Shown: positions 35,738 through 45,101, counted from the first letter of the stretch. The stretch is 64,000 nt of DNA from Feifania hominis (GCF_014384765.1 NZ_JACRSP010000005.1:1-64000), one strand, 5' to 3'. Numbers and translations: made by a program. The notes: a model not told the origin generated them from the sequence alone.

Positions 35738-35900
35738 AGTTAACAATTTGGACACATTTTCTCAACCAAATGGTCACAAATAGACTCTAGAATAAACTTG
35801 TAAACAAAAGAGAGCGAAAGACCCCGAAAACGGGGCGAATCAAACGCCTCTCGCTTACACAAGCTAAACAAAATACATCTTAATATATGGAGGGTTTTTT

Positions 35901-36329
35901 ATGTTTGAATTGATGCCTTTTGGCCGCAGAAGCAACTCGCTTTCCCGCTACTTTGACGAGATGGAGAAAAACTTCTTCGGCGACAGCAAGACGAGCCTGT
36001 GCGAGTGCCGCACCGACATTCTCGACCAGGGCGACCACTATCTGCTCAAAGCGGAGCTTCCGGGCTTTCGCAAGGAGGACGTCAAGGTCGACCTCGGCGA
36101 CGGGGTGCTGACCATCCGCGCGGAGCACAGCGAGCAGAGCTCCTCCGGCGAGGGGGAAAACTACATTCGCCGCGAGATGCACTACGGCGCCTATGAGAGA
36201 AGCTTCGGCACCGAGGGCATTGACGTGGGCAGGATCGAAGCCAAATACGAAAACGGCATTTTGGAGCTGACGCTTCCCAAGGAGGCTCCTGCCAAACAGG
36301 AAGTCACCCGCAGAATTGAGATCAAATAG
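35901..36329 (+). CDS. Hsp20/alpha-crystallin family small heat-shock protein
   Basis: A 142-residue ATP-independent holdase. The alpha-crystallin domain (about 38-130) includes DHYLLKAELPGFRKEDVKVD, GVLTIRAEHSE and YGAYERSFG, and ends KYENGILELTLPKEAP with the C-terminal EVTRRIEIK. TATGGAGGG lies close to the ATG. The CIRCE element upstream predicts HrcA control. clpB follows and could receive read-through past the terminator. Confidence 0.95.
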   Translation: MFELMPFGRRSNSLSRYFDEMEKNFFGDSKTSLCECRTDILDQGDHYLLKAELPGFRKEDVKVDLGDGVLTIRAEHSEQSSSGEGENYIRREMHYGAYERSFGTEGIDVGRIEAKYENGILELTLPKEAPAKQEVTRRIEIK

Positions 36330-36339
36330 GCGGGCGAAC

Positions 36340-36370
36340 AGAGGGGGATCCTGGTGATCCCCCTCTTTTA
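36340..36370 (+). terminator. Hairpin between hsp20 and clpB
   Basis: AGAGGGGGATC (36340-36350) pairs with GATCCCCCTCT (36356-36366), then TTTA. It probably reduces but does not exclude transcription into clpB. Confidence 0.8.
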
Positions 36371-36395
36371 CTAGAAATGGAAGGGAGGCATGTCC

Positions 36396-39020
36396 ATGAA
36401 CATGCAGAAATTCACCCGAAAATCCCTTGAGGCCATCGAGGCCGCCCAGTCGCTGGCCATTGAAAACCAGAACCAGCAGATCGAGCAGCAGCATCTGCTT
36501 TTGGCGCTGCTGCGGCAGGAGAACGGGCTCATCCCCGAGCTTCTTCGCAAGATGGGCGTGGACGCGGGCGCCGTCGAGAGCGAGGCCGCGCGCCTGGTGG
36601 GGGCGCTGCCCGGCGTGTCGGGCCCCGGCCGTGAGGCCGGCAAAATCTACATCTCACCCGAGGTGGACGCTGCCCTGAACGAGGCGGAGAAGACCGCCGC
36701 GGGCATGAAGGACGAATACGTCTCGGTGGAGCACATCTTTCTCGCGCTCCTGCAGGGGCCGAATCAGGCGCTCGCCGGGCTCTTCAAGACTTTTTCGCTC
36801 ACCCGCGAGCGCTTTCTCAAGACCCTCGTGTCGGTGCGCGGCAACGCCCGCGTGACAAACGACACCCCTGAGGAGACCTATGACGCGCTCAAAAAGTACG
36901 GCGACGACCTCGTCGAGCGCGCCCGCTCAAAGAAGCTCGACCCGGTCATCGGCCGCGACGACGAGATTAGAAACGTCATCCGCATCCTCTCGCGCAAGAC
37001 CAAGAACAACCCCGTTCTCATCGGCGAGCCGGGCGTCGGCAAGACGGCCATCGCCGAGGGCCTCGCGCAGCGCATTGTGCGCGGCGACGTGCCCGCGAGC
37101 CTCAAGGACAAGACCATCTTCGCGCTCGACATGGGCGCGCTCGTGGCGGGCGCGAAGTACCGCGGCGAGTTTGAAGAGCGCCTCAAGGCCGTTTTGAGCG
37201 AGATCAAAAAGAGCGACGGCCGCATCATCCTCTTCATCGACGAGCTGCACACCATCGTCGGCGCGGGCAAGACCGAGGGCGCGATGGACGCGGGCAACCT
37301 CTTAAAGCCCATGCTCGCGCGCGGCGAGCTGCACTGCATCGGCGCGACCACCTTAAACGAGTACCGCCAGTACATCGAGAAGGACGCGGCGCTCGAGCGG
37401 CGCTTTCAGCCCGTGCTCGTCGGCGAGCCGACCGTGGAGGACACCATCGCCATCCTGCGCGGACTCAAGGAGCGCTACGAGGTCTACCACGGCGTCAAGA
37501 TTCAGGACGACGCCATCATCGCGGCGGCGACCCTGTCGAACCGCTACATCACCGACCGCTTTCTGCCCGACAAGGCCATTGACCTGATCGACGAGGCCTG
37601 CGCCATGATCCGCACCGAGATGGACTCCATGCCGACCGAGCTCGACGTCATCTCGCGCAAAATCATCCAGCTCGAGATCGAGGAGGCCGCCCTGAAGAAA
37701 GACAAGGGGCGCGGCGCCGAGGCCCACCTTGAGGAGATTCAAAAGGAACTCGCCGAGCTGCGTGAGCAGTTCAAGGCCATGAAAGCCCGGTGGGACAATG
37801 AAAAGGCCTCCATCGGCAAGGTGCAGAAGCTGCGCGAGCAGCTCGAAGAGCTCTCTGCCGAGATCGAGCAGGCCGAAAACAGCTACGACCTCAACCGCGC
37901 CGCCGAGCTCAAGTACGGCCGTCTGCCCGAGCTCCAGAAACAGCTCGCGGAAGAGGAGCGCCGCGCCGCCGAGGGCGGCACGGAGGACACCCTGCTGCGC
38001 GACAAGGTCACCGAGGAGGAGATCGCGCGCATCATTGAGCGCTGGACGGGCATCCCCGTGGCAAAGCTCGTCGAGAGCGAGCGCGAGAAGCTGCTGCACC
38101 TCGATGACATTCTGCACCGCCGCGTGATCGGCCAGGACGAGGCCGTGCGCAAGGTGACCGAGGCCATCATCCGCTCGCGCGCCGGCATCCAGGATCCGAA
38201 GCGCCCCATCGGCTCGTTTCTGTTTCTGGGGCCCACGGGCGTGGGCAAGACCGAGCTTGCCAAGGCCCTCGCCGAGGATCTCTTTGACGACGAGAAGAAC
38301 ATCGTGCGCATCGACATGAGCGAGTACATGGAGAAGTACTCCGTCTCCCGATTGATCGGCGCGCCGCCCGGATACGTCGGCTATGAAGAGGGCGGCCAGC
38401 TCACCGAGGCCGTGCGGCGCAAGCCCTACTGCGTCGTGCTGTTCGACGAGGTGGAAAAGGCCCATCCGGATGTGTTCAACGTCCTCTTACAGGTGCTCGA
38501 CGACGGGCGCATCACCGACTCCCAGGGGCGCACGGTGGACTTTAAGAACACCATCATCATTCTGACCTCGAACCTCGGCTCGGCCTGTCTGCTCGACGGC
38601 ATCGACGAGAACGGCGACATCAGCGAGAGTGCGCGCGCCGAGGTCGACGAGCTGCTGCGCCGGTCGTTCCGGCCGGAGTTTTTGAACCGCCTCGACGAGA
38701 TCGTCTTCTACAAGCCCCTGACCAAGGCCGACATCACGCAGATCATTGACCTGATGATTGCGGAACTCAATCGCCGCCTCGAGAACAAACAGCTTCGCTG
38801 CACCCTCTCGGACGAGGCCAAGAGCTTTGTCATCGACAATGCCTACGACCCGGTCTACGGCGCCCGGCCGCTGCGCCGCTACATTCAGCGCAACGTCGAG
38901 ACCCTCATCGGGCGCAAAATCATCGCCGACGACCTGCTGCCCGGAAGCGAGCTGCGCGTCGTTGTACGGGACGGCGCTCTCGCCGTGGAGACGGCGCCGG
39001 CTGGCGCCGGGGCAAATTGA
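36396..39020 (+). CDS. clpB: ATP-dependent chaperone ClpB
   Basis: A protein disaggregase working with DnaK; 874 residues. The Clp_N domain (two repeats) is residues 1-145. AAA1 has Walker A GEPGVGKTA near 210. A coiled-coil middle domain (about 405-525; ELAELREQFKAMKARWDNEK) distinguishes ClpB from ClpC. AAA2 has GPTGVGKTE and SEYMEKYSVSRLIGAPPGYV. ATG 36396 has proper spacing to GGAGG; ATG 36390 is too close. The end (AVETAPAGAGAN) extends into a hairpin-repeat stretch. Confidence 0.96.
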   Translation: MNMQKFTRKSLEAIEAAQSLAIENQNQQIEQQHLLLALLRQENGLIPELLRKMGVDAGAVESEAARLVGALPGVSGPGREAGKIYISPEVDAALNEAEKTAAGMKDEYVSVEHIFLALLQGPNQALAGLFKTFSLTRERFLKTLVSVRGNARVTNDTPEETYDALKKYGDDLVERARSKKLDPVIGRDDEIRNVIRILSRKTKNNPVLIGEPGVGKTAIAEGLAQRIVRGDVPASLKDKTIFALDMGALVAGAKYRGEFEERLKAVLSEIKKSDGRIILFIDELHTIVGAGKTEGAMDAGNLLKPMLARGELHCIGATTLNEYRQYIEKDAALERRFQPVLVGEPTVEDTIAILRGLKERYEVYHGVKIQDDAIIAAATLSNRYITDRFLPDKAIDLIDEACAMIRTEMDSMPTELDVISRKIIQLEIEEAALKKDKGRGAEAHLEEIQKELAELREQFKAMKARWDNEKASIGKVQKLREQLEELSAEIEQAENSYDLNRAAELKYGRLPELQKQLAEEERRAAEGGTEDTLLRDKVTEEEIARIIERWTGIPVAKLVESEREKLLHLDDILHRRVIGQDEAVRKVTEAIIRSRAGIQDPKRPIGSFLFLGPTGVGKTELAKALAEDLFDDEKNIVRIDMSEYMEKYSVSRLIGAPPGYVGYEEGGQLTEAVRRKPYCVVLFDEVEKAHPDVFNVLLQVLDDGRITDSQGRTVDFKNTIIILTSNLGSACLLDGIDENGDISESARAEVDELLRRSFRPEFLNRLDEIVFYKPLTKADITQIIDLMIAELNRRLENKQLRCTLSDEAKSFVIDNAYDPVYGARPLRRYIQRNVETLIGRKIIADDLLPGSELRVVVRDGALAVETAPAGAGAN

Positions 39021-39135
39021 CTGGCACCGCCGGCTGCGCCGGGACTTTGGCTGCGCCGAGGCTTTGGGAGGCAAGCCGTCCCTCTAAGGCTCATGCCGTC
39101 AGCTGCGGGGCAACCCGCCTGCGGCAGAACAATAG

Positions 39136-39165
39136 AAAAGCCCCCTCCTGTCGGAGGGGGCTTTT
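39136..39165. terminator. Bidirectional terminator after clpB
   Basis: AAAAGCCCCCTCC (39136-39148), loop TGTC, GGAGGGGGCTTTT (39153-39165). It serves clpB and the converging zinc-ribbon gene. Confidence 0.9.
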
Positions 39166-39167
39166 TT

Positions 39168-41147
39168 CTATGGTTGTTCCTGTGTCGGCCTGCCGCACTT
39201 TGGGCAGAAGAGGCTCTCCGCCGGCAGCTCCGCGCCGCAGTGGACACAGTATCCGGCCACCGGCTGCGCCGGAGCAATTTGGGGAGCTGGCTGCTCCTCT
39301 GGGGCGGGCTGCGCCGCCTGCGCCACCTGCGCCACCTGCGGTGGGGCACCGGCTGGCGCCGGGGCAGTTGGAGGGCCGGCCTGTTCTTCGCCGGCCTGTG
39401 CCGGGGCACCGGCTGGCGCCGGGGTAGTTGGAGAGCCGGCCTGCTCTTCGCCGGCCTGTGCCGGAGCAACGGCTGGCGCCGGGGCAGTTGGAGAGCCGGC
39501 CTGCTCTTCGCCGGCCTGTGCCGGAGCAACGGCTGGCGCCGGGGCAGTTGGAGAGCCGGCCTGTTCTTCGCCAGCTTGTGCCGGAGCACCGGCTGGCGCC
39601 GGGGCAGTTGGAGGGCTGGCCTGCTCTTCGCCGGCCTGTGCCGGGGCACCGGCTTGCGCCGGGGCAGTTGGAGGGCCGGCCTGCTCTTCGCCGGCTTGCG
39701 CCGGGGCACCGGCTGATGCGGGCGCCTGCGCCGCCTGCGGCACGCCGGTCAGAGAGGCCGAGCCTGTGGCCGCGGCAGGGCCCGGCGCACCGCCGGGCTG
39801 TGTCTGCGCCGCGCGGCGGCGCACCGACAGCCGCCAGACCACAATGCCCCCGCCGAGCAGCAGCGCCGCGCCGGCGAGTATGGCGAGGGTGAGACCGATG
39901 GCCCGCCCGTGACTGGGCGCGGGTTTCACGGGGTCAGGCTCGGGCTCCGGTGTCTGCGGCGTCTGCGTCCCGCCGCCGACGGGCAGCGGCTCGGTCTCGG
40001 GTTCCGGCTCTTCTTCAAAGTGGATGCTGTCGACAATGCCGCCGAGGTACCCCTCTATTTTCTTAAGCCAATCGTAATCCCGGCTGAAGCTCTCACTTGC
40101 GTAGAGCACCTCAATATCGACATAGACGCCGTTGATCGCCGTTGACCACTGCACGGTATAGAGAATCTGCCGGGTCTCGTCGATTGAGGTGTTCGTAACT
40201 CTGACAAAGGCAGGGTAGGTTCCCCGGTAGAGCTTCTTGTCCCGGAGCTCTTCGCCGTGGGCGAGAACTGTGTGGCTCTCGAGAAGCTCCCGAAGCTCCG
40301 CGGCATTGAAATCGCGGTAGTCGAGCCCCCCGGGCGCCCGGCTCAGCTCGATGAAAAGCTCGCTGTAGGGCGACGGAAACGCGCCGAAGACGCTGTAGTA
40401 TTCCAGCTTGTGCGCAATATCGTCCGGGCTCTCGAGAAGCGCGTCGGCGATCTCCTGCGTGATCTCGTCCCCACGGGCGGCGAAGACCAGCTCGCCGGGC
40501 AGCTCCATGGTCAGGCCGAACTCCTCAAAGGTGCGGCTCTGCGCAGAGGGAATGAACGCTTCGGCGTCGCAGACGCTCGCCGCAACGCCCGAAGCAATCT
40601 CTTCGATTTCACGGTCGAGCCCGTCTTTCAGATACATTGTTTCCAGTATCCCAAATTTGCGATCGTAGAAGAACAGCCGCACAGAGGAAATAAACGAGCC
40701 GCCCTCCGTCTCGCAATCGAAAACCAGTCTGGCGACGGTGCCGAAATCGGCCTCGAACGAATCGTCAGCCAGCAGTTTGACGTTATCCGGCATCTGCTCG
40801 AGATAACGGTTTCTGGCGTCGTTGAGCAGCTTGGCCGTGTCGGGGCCAAGCCATGTCTGAGTGTCGAACGCCAGGCTCATCAGATAGAGCGGATCCTCGC
40901 TCTCAGCGTACAGACAGTAGGTTCCGTAGCCGAGTATTTTGTCAATTTCCCTGTAGTCAATCCCCATATAGGCGAGAGCGGGATCGTCAGCCGGCGTGTC
41001 CTGCGTGATGCAATATGCCTCGTCGGGCAGCGTGAGCGCAATGCCCTCCTCGGCAATGACACAGACCTGCCCCGCTTGCACGCAGAGCGTGAGCGCCCCC
41101 GTCAGCAAAAGCACCGCCAGAAATACGAGCACCAACCGTTTTTTCAA
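39168..41147 (-). CDS. Membrane protein with outer sensor-like domain, Ala/Pro repeats and C-terminal zinc ribbon
   Basis: A 659-residue protein. The start is TTG 41147, with AAAGGGGTGG upstream and a signal peptide directly after. An outer domain (about 25-370) is related to the two following genes (DEAYCITQDTP...DPALAYMG). One helix (GLTLAILAGAALLLGGGIVV) passes the membrane. Six 20-residue units (APAQAGEEQAG...PTAP) then form a cytoplasmic linker, ending in a zinc ribbon (CVHCG...CPKCG). This topology would pass an outside signal to an internal zinc-ribbon module. The function is unknown. Confidence 0.75.
   Translation of the reverse strand: MKKRLVLVFLAVLLLTGALTLCVQAGQVCVIAEEGIALTLPDEAYCITQDTPADDPALAYMGIDYREIDKILGYGTYCLYAESEDPLYLMSLAFDTQTWLGPDTAKLLNDARNRYLEQMPDNVKLLADDSFEADFGTVARLVFDCETEGGSFISSVRLFFYDRKFGILETMYLKDGLDREIEEIASGVAASVCDAEAFIPSAQSRTFEEFGLTMELPGELVFAARGDEITQEIADALLESPDDIAHKLEYYSVFGAFPSPYSELFIELSRAPGGLDYRDFNAAELRELLESHTVLAHGEELRDKKLYRGTYPAFVRVTNTSIDETRQILYTVQWSTAINGVYVDIEVLYASESFSRDYDWLKKIEGYLGGIVDSIHFEEEPEPETEPLPVGGGTQTPQTPEPEPDPVKPAPSHGRAIGLTLAILAGAALLLGGGIVVWRLSVRRRAAQTQPGGAPGPAAATGSASLTGVPQAAQAPASAGAPAQAGEEQAGPPTAPAQAGAPAQAGEEQASPPTAPAPAGAPAQAGEEQAGSPTAPAPAVAPAQAGEEQAGSPTAPAPAVAPAQAGEEQAGSPTTPAPAGAPAQAGEEQAGPPTAPAPAGAPPQVAQVAQAAQPAPEEQPAPQIAPAQPVAGYCVHCGAELPAESLFCPKCGRPTQEQP
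39361..39720. repeat. Six in-frame 60-bp tandem repeats
   Basis: Six units of exactly 60 bases run head to tail with few differences and encode the 20-residue Ala/Pro/Glu-rich linker units of the overlapping gene. Each unit contains a CCGGC-TGGC-GCCGG or CCGGC-TTGC-GCCGG hairpin. Copy number is likely variable between strains. Confidence 0.95.
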
Positions 41148-41186
41148 TGGTTCCACCCCTTTTCTCAAATTTGATCCAGGCCGCCG

Positions 41187-42398
41187 CTACGGCGCAAGCC
41201 GTCTGCCGCAGCAGATACAGAAGAGACTGTCCTCCGGCAGCGCCGCCCCGCAGTGCGGACAGACCACCACCTGCGGTGGGGCAGCCACCTGCGGTGGGGC
41301 GGCCACCTGCGGTGGAGCACCGACTTGCGTCGGGGCACCGGCTGACGCCGGGGTGCTTTGGGGGACGGGCCGCTCTTTCGGGTCTGTCTGAGAAGCGATA
41401 AGAGAGGCTGACTGCGCCTCGACCGACCGCTCTGACGCCACCGGCTGCGGCGTCGGCTCGGGCGTCCAGCTCACGGGGTCGACCGGCACGGGCGGGGGAA
41501 CAGCGGCATCGCGCAGCGCCTGCGCCTCGGCGCGGCGCAGTGTCACAAGCCGCCAGATGAGAACGACGAGCGCCGCGGCCAGAATGATCACGGCGGCAAT
41601 CACAAGCATGCCGCCGGTTCCAATCCTCCCGCCGGAGGCATGCGATACAGAGCCGCCGGTTCCAATCCTCCCGCCGGAGGCATGCGATACAGAGCCGCCC
41701 GCCGGCCGCACCGGAGATTCTGTGGGCTCGGTGCGAATCGGCTTGTCGTCGGGCTGCGGCGTGACCGGCGCAGGCGTCGTATCCTCCGCCGGCTTTCCGC
41801 TCTCATCAAAGCGAATGCTGTCGACAATGCCGGTGAAAATGCCACCCATATCAATGCCCTCGCACATCTCCTCATAGTGCTGCGTGATCAGCACAAACAT
41901 CGTATATTCATGAATGAAAAAATATGTCGTGACAACATTGGTGGCCTCGCCCTCTGCTACCGAGTAGGTGACCAGCGAGAAGCTCCCGGCAGGCGCTTTG
42001 TAGAGAGATTCCTCCAGAACGGTGGCTCCGTCGGGCAGATTGACGATCTGACCTTTACGCACAATTGCAAGGATTTCCTCCATAGAATAGTCGCTGGTGA
42101 ACAGCTCAGGAGCGGCGGGGCTGGCGGCGATGTTTAATACATAAAACGGATCCAGATTGAACGCATAAAAATACTGTTGACTGCGCTCCATTTCGTTTTT
42201 TGCCGCGCGGGCGCTCTCATAGCCAAACATGGTGAGCGCGGGGTCGCCGTCCTCGACGTCGCGCGTGAGACAGACCATCCCGTCGGGCAGCTCGAACGAG
42301 ATGCCGAGCTCGTCGATGGCACAGCTCTGCGCCGCCCGCGCGGGCAGCACTGTGAGCGCCAGCAGCAGAGCCAGAGCCAGTGCAAAAAACCGCTTCAT
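41187..42398 (-). CDS. Paralogous envelope protein with C-terminal zinc ribbon
   Basis: A 403-residue protein of the same design: signal peptide (MKRFFALALALLLALTVLPA), outer domain opening CAIDELGISFELPDGMVCLT and DVEDGDPALTMFGYESARAA, two copies of a GGSVSHASGGRIGT element, one membrane helix (about 255-277), a Pro/Gln linker and a zinc ribbon CPHCG...CICCG at the end. Its linker DNA holds three CACC-TGC-GGTG hairpins. It lies 39 bases upstream of the 659-residue paralog on the same strand. Confidence 0.75.
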   Translation of the reverse strand: MKRFFALALALLLALTVLPARAAQSCAIDELGISFELPDGMVCLTRDVEDGDPALTMFGYESARAAKNEMERSQQYFYAFNLDPFYVLNIAASPAAPELFTSDYSMEEILAIVRKGQIVNLPDGATVLEESLYKAPAGSFSLVTYSVAEGEATNVVTTYFFIHEYTMFVLITQHYEEMCEGIDMGGIFTGIVDSIRFDESGKPAEDTTPAPVTPQPDDKPIRTEPTESPVRPAGGSVSHASGGRIGTGGSVSHASGGRIGTGGMLVIAAVIILAAALVVLIWRLVTLRRAEAQALRDAAVPPPVPVDPVSWTPEPTPQPVASERSVEAQSASLIASQTDPKERPVPQSTPASAGAPTQVGAPPQVAAPPQVAAPPQVVVCPHCGAALPEDSLFCICCGRRLAP

Positions 42399-42432
42399 TT
42401 ATTCCCCACCCCCTCTTTTCATGCGTATCACC

Positions 42433-43305
42433 TCAACTGCGCGGCAGACGCTGCCAGCCGCAGTGGGAACAGATGCGTCTGTCCGGCGGCATCTCCGCGC
42501 CGCAGTAGGGGCAATATCTGTCCGGCTGCGATTCCTCCGGGGCAGCCGATTGCTGCGGTGCAGCCGAATGCTCCGGTGCAGCCGAATGCTCCGGCGCCGC
42601 GATGCGCCGCCGTACCGCCCGCCGCCGGAACACCACAGCGAGCGCGGCGAGAACAGCGGCCGCCGCGGCAATGGCCAGTATGATACCGACAGGATTGCCG
42701 CCGCGCTTTCCGAAGCGGATGCTGTCGATCGTGTCGGTGGCAATTTTATTCATATCAACGCCCTCGCACAGCTCCGCACAGTACTGTAAGCTCAGTGAGA
42801 GCATCGTGCCGTCCTGAATGGTCTGATAGAGCGAGCCGACAAAGGTGTAGCCCTCCTGCTCAAACGCGTAGGTGACATATGTGAAGCTGCCGGCGGGTGC
42901 CACATAGACGCCGTCATCTAAAACAGTTGCTCCATCGGACAGCGTTTCGAGCAGCGCCTTATGGACATCCGAGTAGGTGCTGTTCATGGAATCTTCATCG
43001 AGCAACTGACTATAGGAGGAGATGCTGGCAGCAACGCCTATAAAATAGGAGGGCTCCGGGCTGATCGCGTGAAAATATTGTTTGCTGCGCTCCATTTCAT
43101 TTCGCGCCTCGCGGGCGCTCTCATAGCCAAACATGGCGAGCGCGGGATCGCCGTCCTCGACGTCGCGCGTGAGACAGACCATCCCGTCGGGCAGCTCAAG
43201 CGTGATGCCGAGCTCGTCGATGGCGCAGCTCTGCCCCGCCCGCGCGGGCAGCGCCGCGAGCGCCGGCAGAAGCACAGCCAGAATCAGCGCAAAAAACCGT
43301 TTCAT
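42433..43305 (-). CDS. Paralogous envelope protein with C-terminal zinc ribbon (shortest)
   Basis: A 290-residue protein and the first gene of the three-paralog set. Its signal peptide and first 60 residues are almost identical to the next gene (SCAIDELGITLELPDGMVCL, ALAMFGYESAREARNEMERS). One helix lies at about 205-227. A linker with AAPEHS repeats is followed by a zinc ribbon CPYCG...CSHCG. The three genes run in one direction with gaps of about 35-40 bases and probably form an operon. The function is unknown. Confidence 0.75.
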   Translation of the reverse strand: MKRFFALILAVLLPALAALPARAGQSCAIDELGITLELPDGMVCLTRDVEDGDPALAMFGYESAREARNEMERSKQYFHAISPEPSYFIGVAASISSYSQLLDEDSMNSTYSDVHKALLETLSDGATVLDDGVYVAPAGSFTYVTYAFEQEGYTFVGSLYQTIQDGTMLSLSLQYCAELCEGVDMNKIATDTIDSIRFGKRGGNPVGIILAIAAAAAVLAALAVVFRRRAVRRRIAAPEHSAAPEHSAAPQQSAAPEESQPDRYCPYCGAEMPPDRRICSHCGWQRLPRS

Positions 43306-43378
43306 CCATTCCCACTCCTCTCTGTAGATTCAGAGTAGCAGATTGAATGATGAAAAGCAATATATTAAAACAAATAGT

Positions 43379-43927
43379 CTATTCTAAATTGGCGTGCCGG
43401 CCGTACATCTGTTCCCCGGTCAGGCCCATGCGCTCCATGAGCGTGAGCGCCGTGCTGTCGAGCAGAAGCAGAAGCGTCTGCTCGAAGAGCGAGCCCATCG
43501 GCTGGATGGAGGCGGTGCCCCCCGCGTCCTTGGCGGGCGCGGGCACGGCGACGACCGTCTCCGCGAGGGCCGCGATGGCAGACTTCGGATTCGTTGTGAC
43601 CACGGCGAGCTGCGCGCCCAGCGCCCGGCAGCGCCGCGCCATGCAGCACAGGCTCTCGGTCTCGCCCGAGCCCGAGCCGATCAGCAGCAGATCTCCCGCC
43701 CCGATGGCGGGGGTCACGCTCTCCCCCACGACGTAGCTTGTCAGCCCCAGGTGCATCAGCCGCATGGCAAACGCGCGCAGCATCAGCCCCGAGCGCCCCG
43801 CCCCCGCGACATAGACGCGCCGCGCGCCGAGAACGGCGTCCGCGAGGGCGTCCGCCGCCGGACCGACGGCGCCAAGCGAGCGCCCGAGCTCTTCGAGAAT
43901 GCGAGTGGAATACTCCGCTGTGTTCAT
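43379..43927 (-). CDS. hxlB: 6-phospho-3-hexuloisomerase (SIS domain)
   Basis: A 182-residue cytoplasmic isomerase converting arabino-hexulose-6-phosphate to fructose-6-phosphate in the ribulose monophosphate route. A single SIS domain has VYVAGAGRSGLMLRAFAMRL (sugar-phosphate loop) and LLIGSGSGETES, and the ending GLTGEQMYGRHANLE is typical of HxlB/PHI. GGGAGGTCTCT precedes ATG 43927. The partner hexulose-phosphate synthase is not in this window, so the link to formaldehyde fixation or pentose supply is inference. Confidence 0.88.
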   Translation of the reverse strand: MNTAEYSTRILEELGRSLGAVGPAADALADAVLGARRVYVAGAGRSGLMLRAFAMRLMHLGLTSYVVGESVTPAIGAGDLLLIGSGSGETESLCCMARRCRALGAQLAVVTTNPKSAIAALAETVVAVPAPAKDAGGTASIQPMGSLFEQTLLLLLDSTALTLMERMGLTGEQMYGRHANLE

Positions 43928-44020
43928 AGAGACCTCCCGTTTTGTCAGGGCCGCGCAGCGGGTGCGGCGGCCGGTTTCATCCTTAATAATATAGATACAG
44001 TATAACATGTCCGCCGCGCA

Positions 44021-44049
44021 TTGACGAGCGCGGGAGACCTGTTTATAAT
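44021..44049 (+). promoter_or_regulatory. Promoter of the YitT-family gene
   Basis: TTGACG (44021-44026) and TATAAT (44044-44049), spacing 17, lie 33 bases before the ATG. This is a near-consensus sigma-A promoter. Confidence 0.8.
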
Positions 44050-44082
44050 GAGTTTGTTGCAAAAAAACAGCCGGGAGGAACC

Positions 44083-44943
44083 ATGTCAGAGAAAACGAAA
44101 AAGACCCTCAGCGAATACGCCCTTGTCACACTCGGCACGCTTCTGATGGTCTTCGGCATCTACTTTTTCAAATTTCCCAACAACTTCACCACCGGCGGCG
44201 TCACCGGCATCGCGCTGATCATCGGGCGCTTTTTCGGCGCGCTGTCGCCCGGCACACTGGTCTTTGTCATCAACATGGCCCTGCTTGTGGTGGGCTTTCT
44301 CTTTCTGGGCAGGAGCTTCGGCATCAAGACGGTCTACTCGAGCGTTCTGTTCTCGGTGGGAACCTGGGTGCTCGAGCGGGTCTGCCCGATGGAGAAGCCC
44401 TTTACCGACGAGCCGCTGCTCGAGCTGATGTTCGCGGTTCTGCTGCCGGCCGTCGGGTCGGGGCTTCTGTTCAATCTCGGCGCCTCCTCGGGCGGCACCG
44501 ACATTGTCGCGATGCTCCTGAAAAAGTTCACCAGCATCAACATCGGCACGGCGCTCATGTTCAGCGACGCGGTCATCACGGTGTCCGCCCTCTGGTTCTT
44601 CGGCGTCAAGACCGGGCTCTTCTCCATTCTCGGGCTGCTGATGAAGTCCTTTCTCATCGACAGCGTCATCGAGAGCATCAACCAGATCAAGTACTTCAAC
44701 ATCGTCTGCGAGCACCCCGAGCCCATCTGCGACTACATCGTAAAGACCCTGCACCGCGGCGCGACGGTCTGCGAGGCCGAGGGCTACTACACCTCCGAGC
44801 GGCGCTACATCGTCTTTGCCGCCATGCGCCGCAGCCAGGCGGTGCAGCTGCGCCGCTTTGTCAAACAGAACGACCCGCACGCCTTTCTGCTGATCACCAC
44901 CACAAGCGAGATCATCGGCAAGGGCTTTCGCGGGGTGGACTGA
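44083..44943 (+). CDS. YitT family membrane protein (DUF161 + DUF2179)
   Basis: A 286-residue protein with five to six hydrophobic helices (DUF161; FPNNFTTGGVTGIALIIGRF and LLFNLGASSGGTDIVAMLLKK) and a soluble C-terminal DUF2179 domain (about 205-285; YIVKTLHRGATVCEAEGYYT, FVKQNDPHAFLLITTTSEIIGKGF). The family is widespread in Firmicutes; its transport role is not settled. GGGAGGAACC precedes the ATG. Confidence 0.93.
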   Translation: MSEKTKKTLSEYALVTLGTLLMVFGIYFFKFPNNFTTGGVTGIALIIGRFFGALSPGTLVFVINMALLVVGFLFLGRSFGIKTVYSSVLFSVGTWVLERVCPMEKPFTDEPLLELMFAVLLPAVGSGLLFNLGASSGGTDIVAMLLKKFTSINIGTALMFSDAVITVSALWFFGVKTGLFSILGLLMKSFLIDSVIESINQIKYFNIVCEHPEPICDYIVKTLHRGATVCEAEGYYTSERRYIVFAAMRRSQAVQLRRFVKQNDPHAFLLITTTSEIIGKGFRGVD

Positions 44944-45101
44944 AGAGCCGCCGAATCCGCCCGGCGGTCTGCCCCTGCCGGGGCCTCCCGGGGCCGGCAC
45001 GCGCTGCGCCCTGCCGCTGGGCGGGCGCTCTGGACGCGGCGCCCTTTGAAAGTAGCGCAGCCCCGTGATAACATAGAGAAAACAAAATGTGGGAGAACAC
45101 A

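Noticed and set aside
39361..39720. Possible CRISPR array
   Set aside because: The repeats are contiguous 60-bp units in frame with a coding sequence, without spacers.
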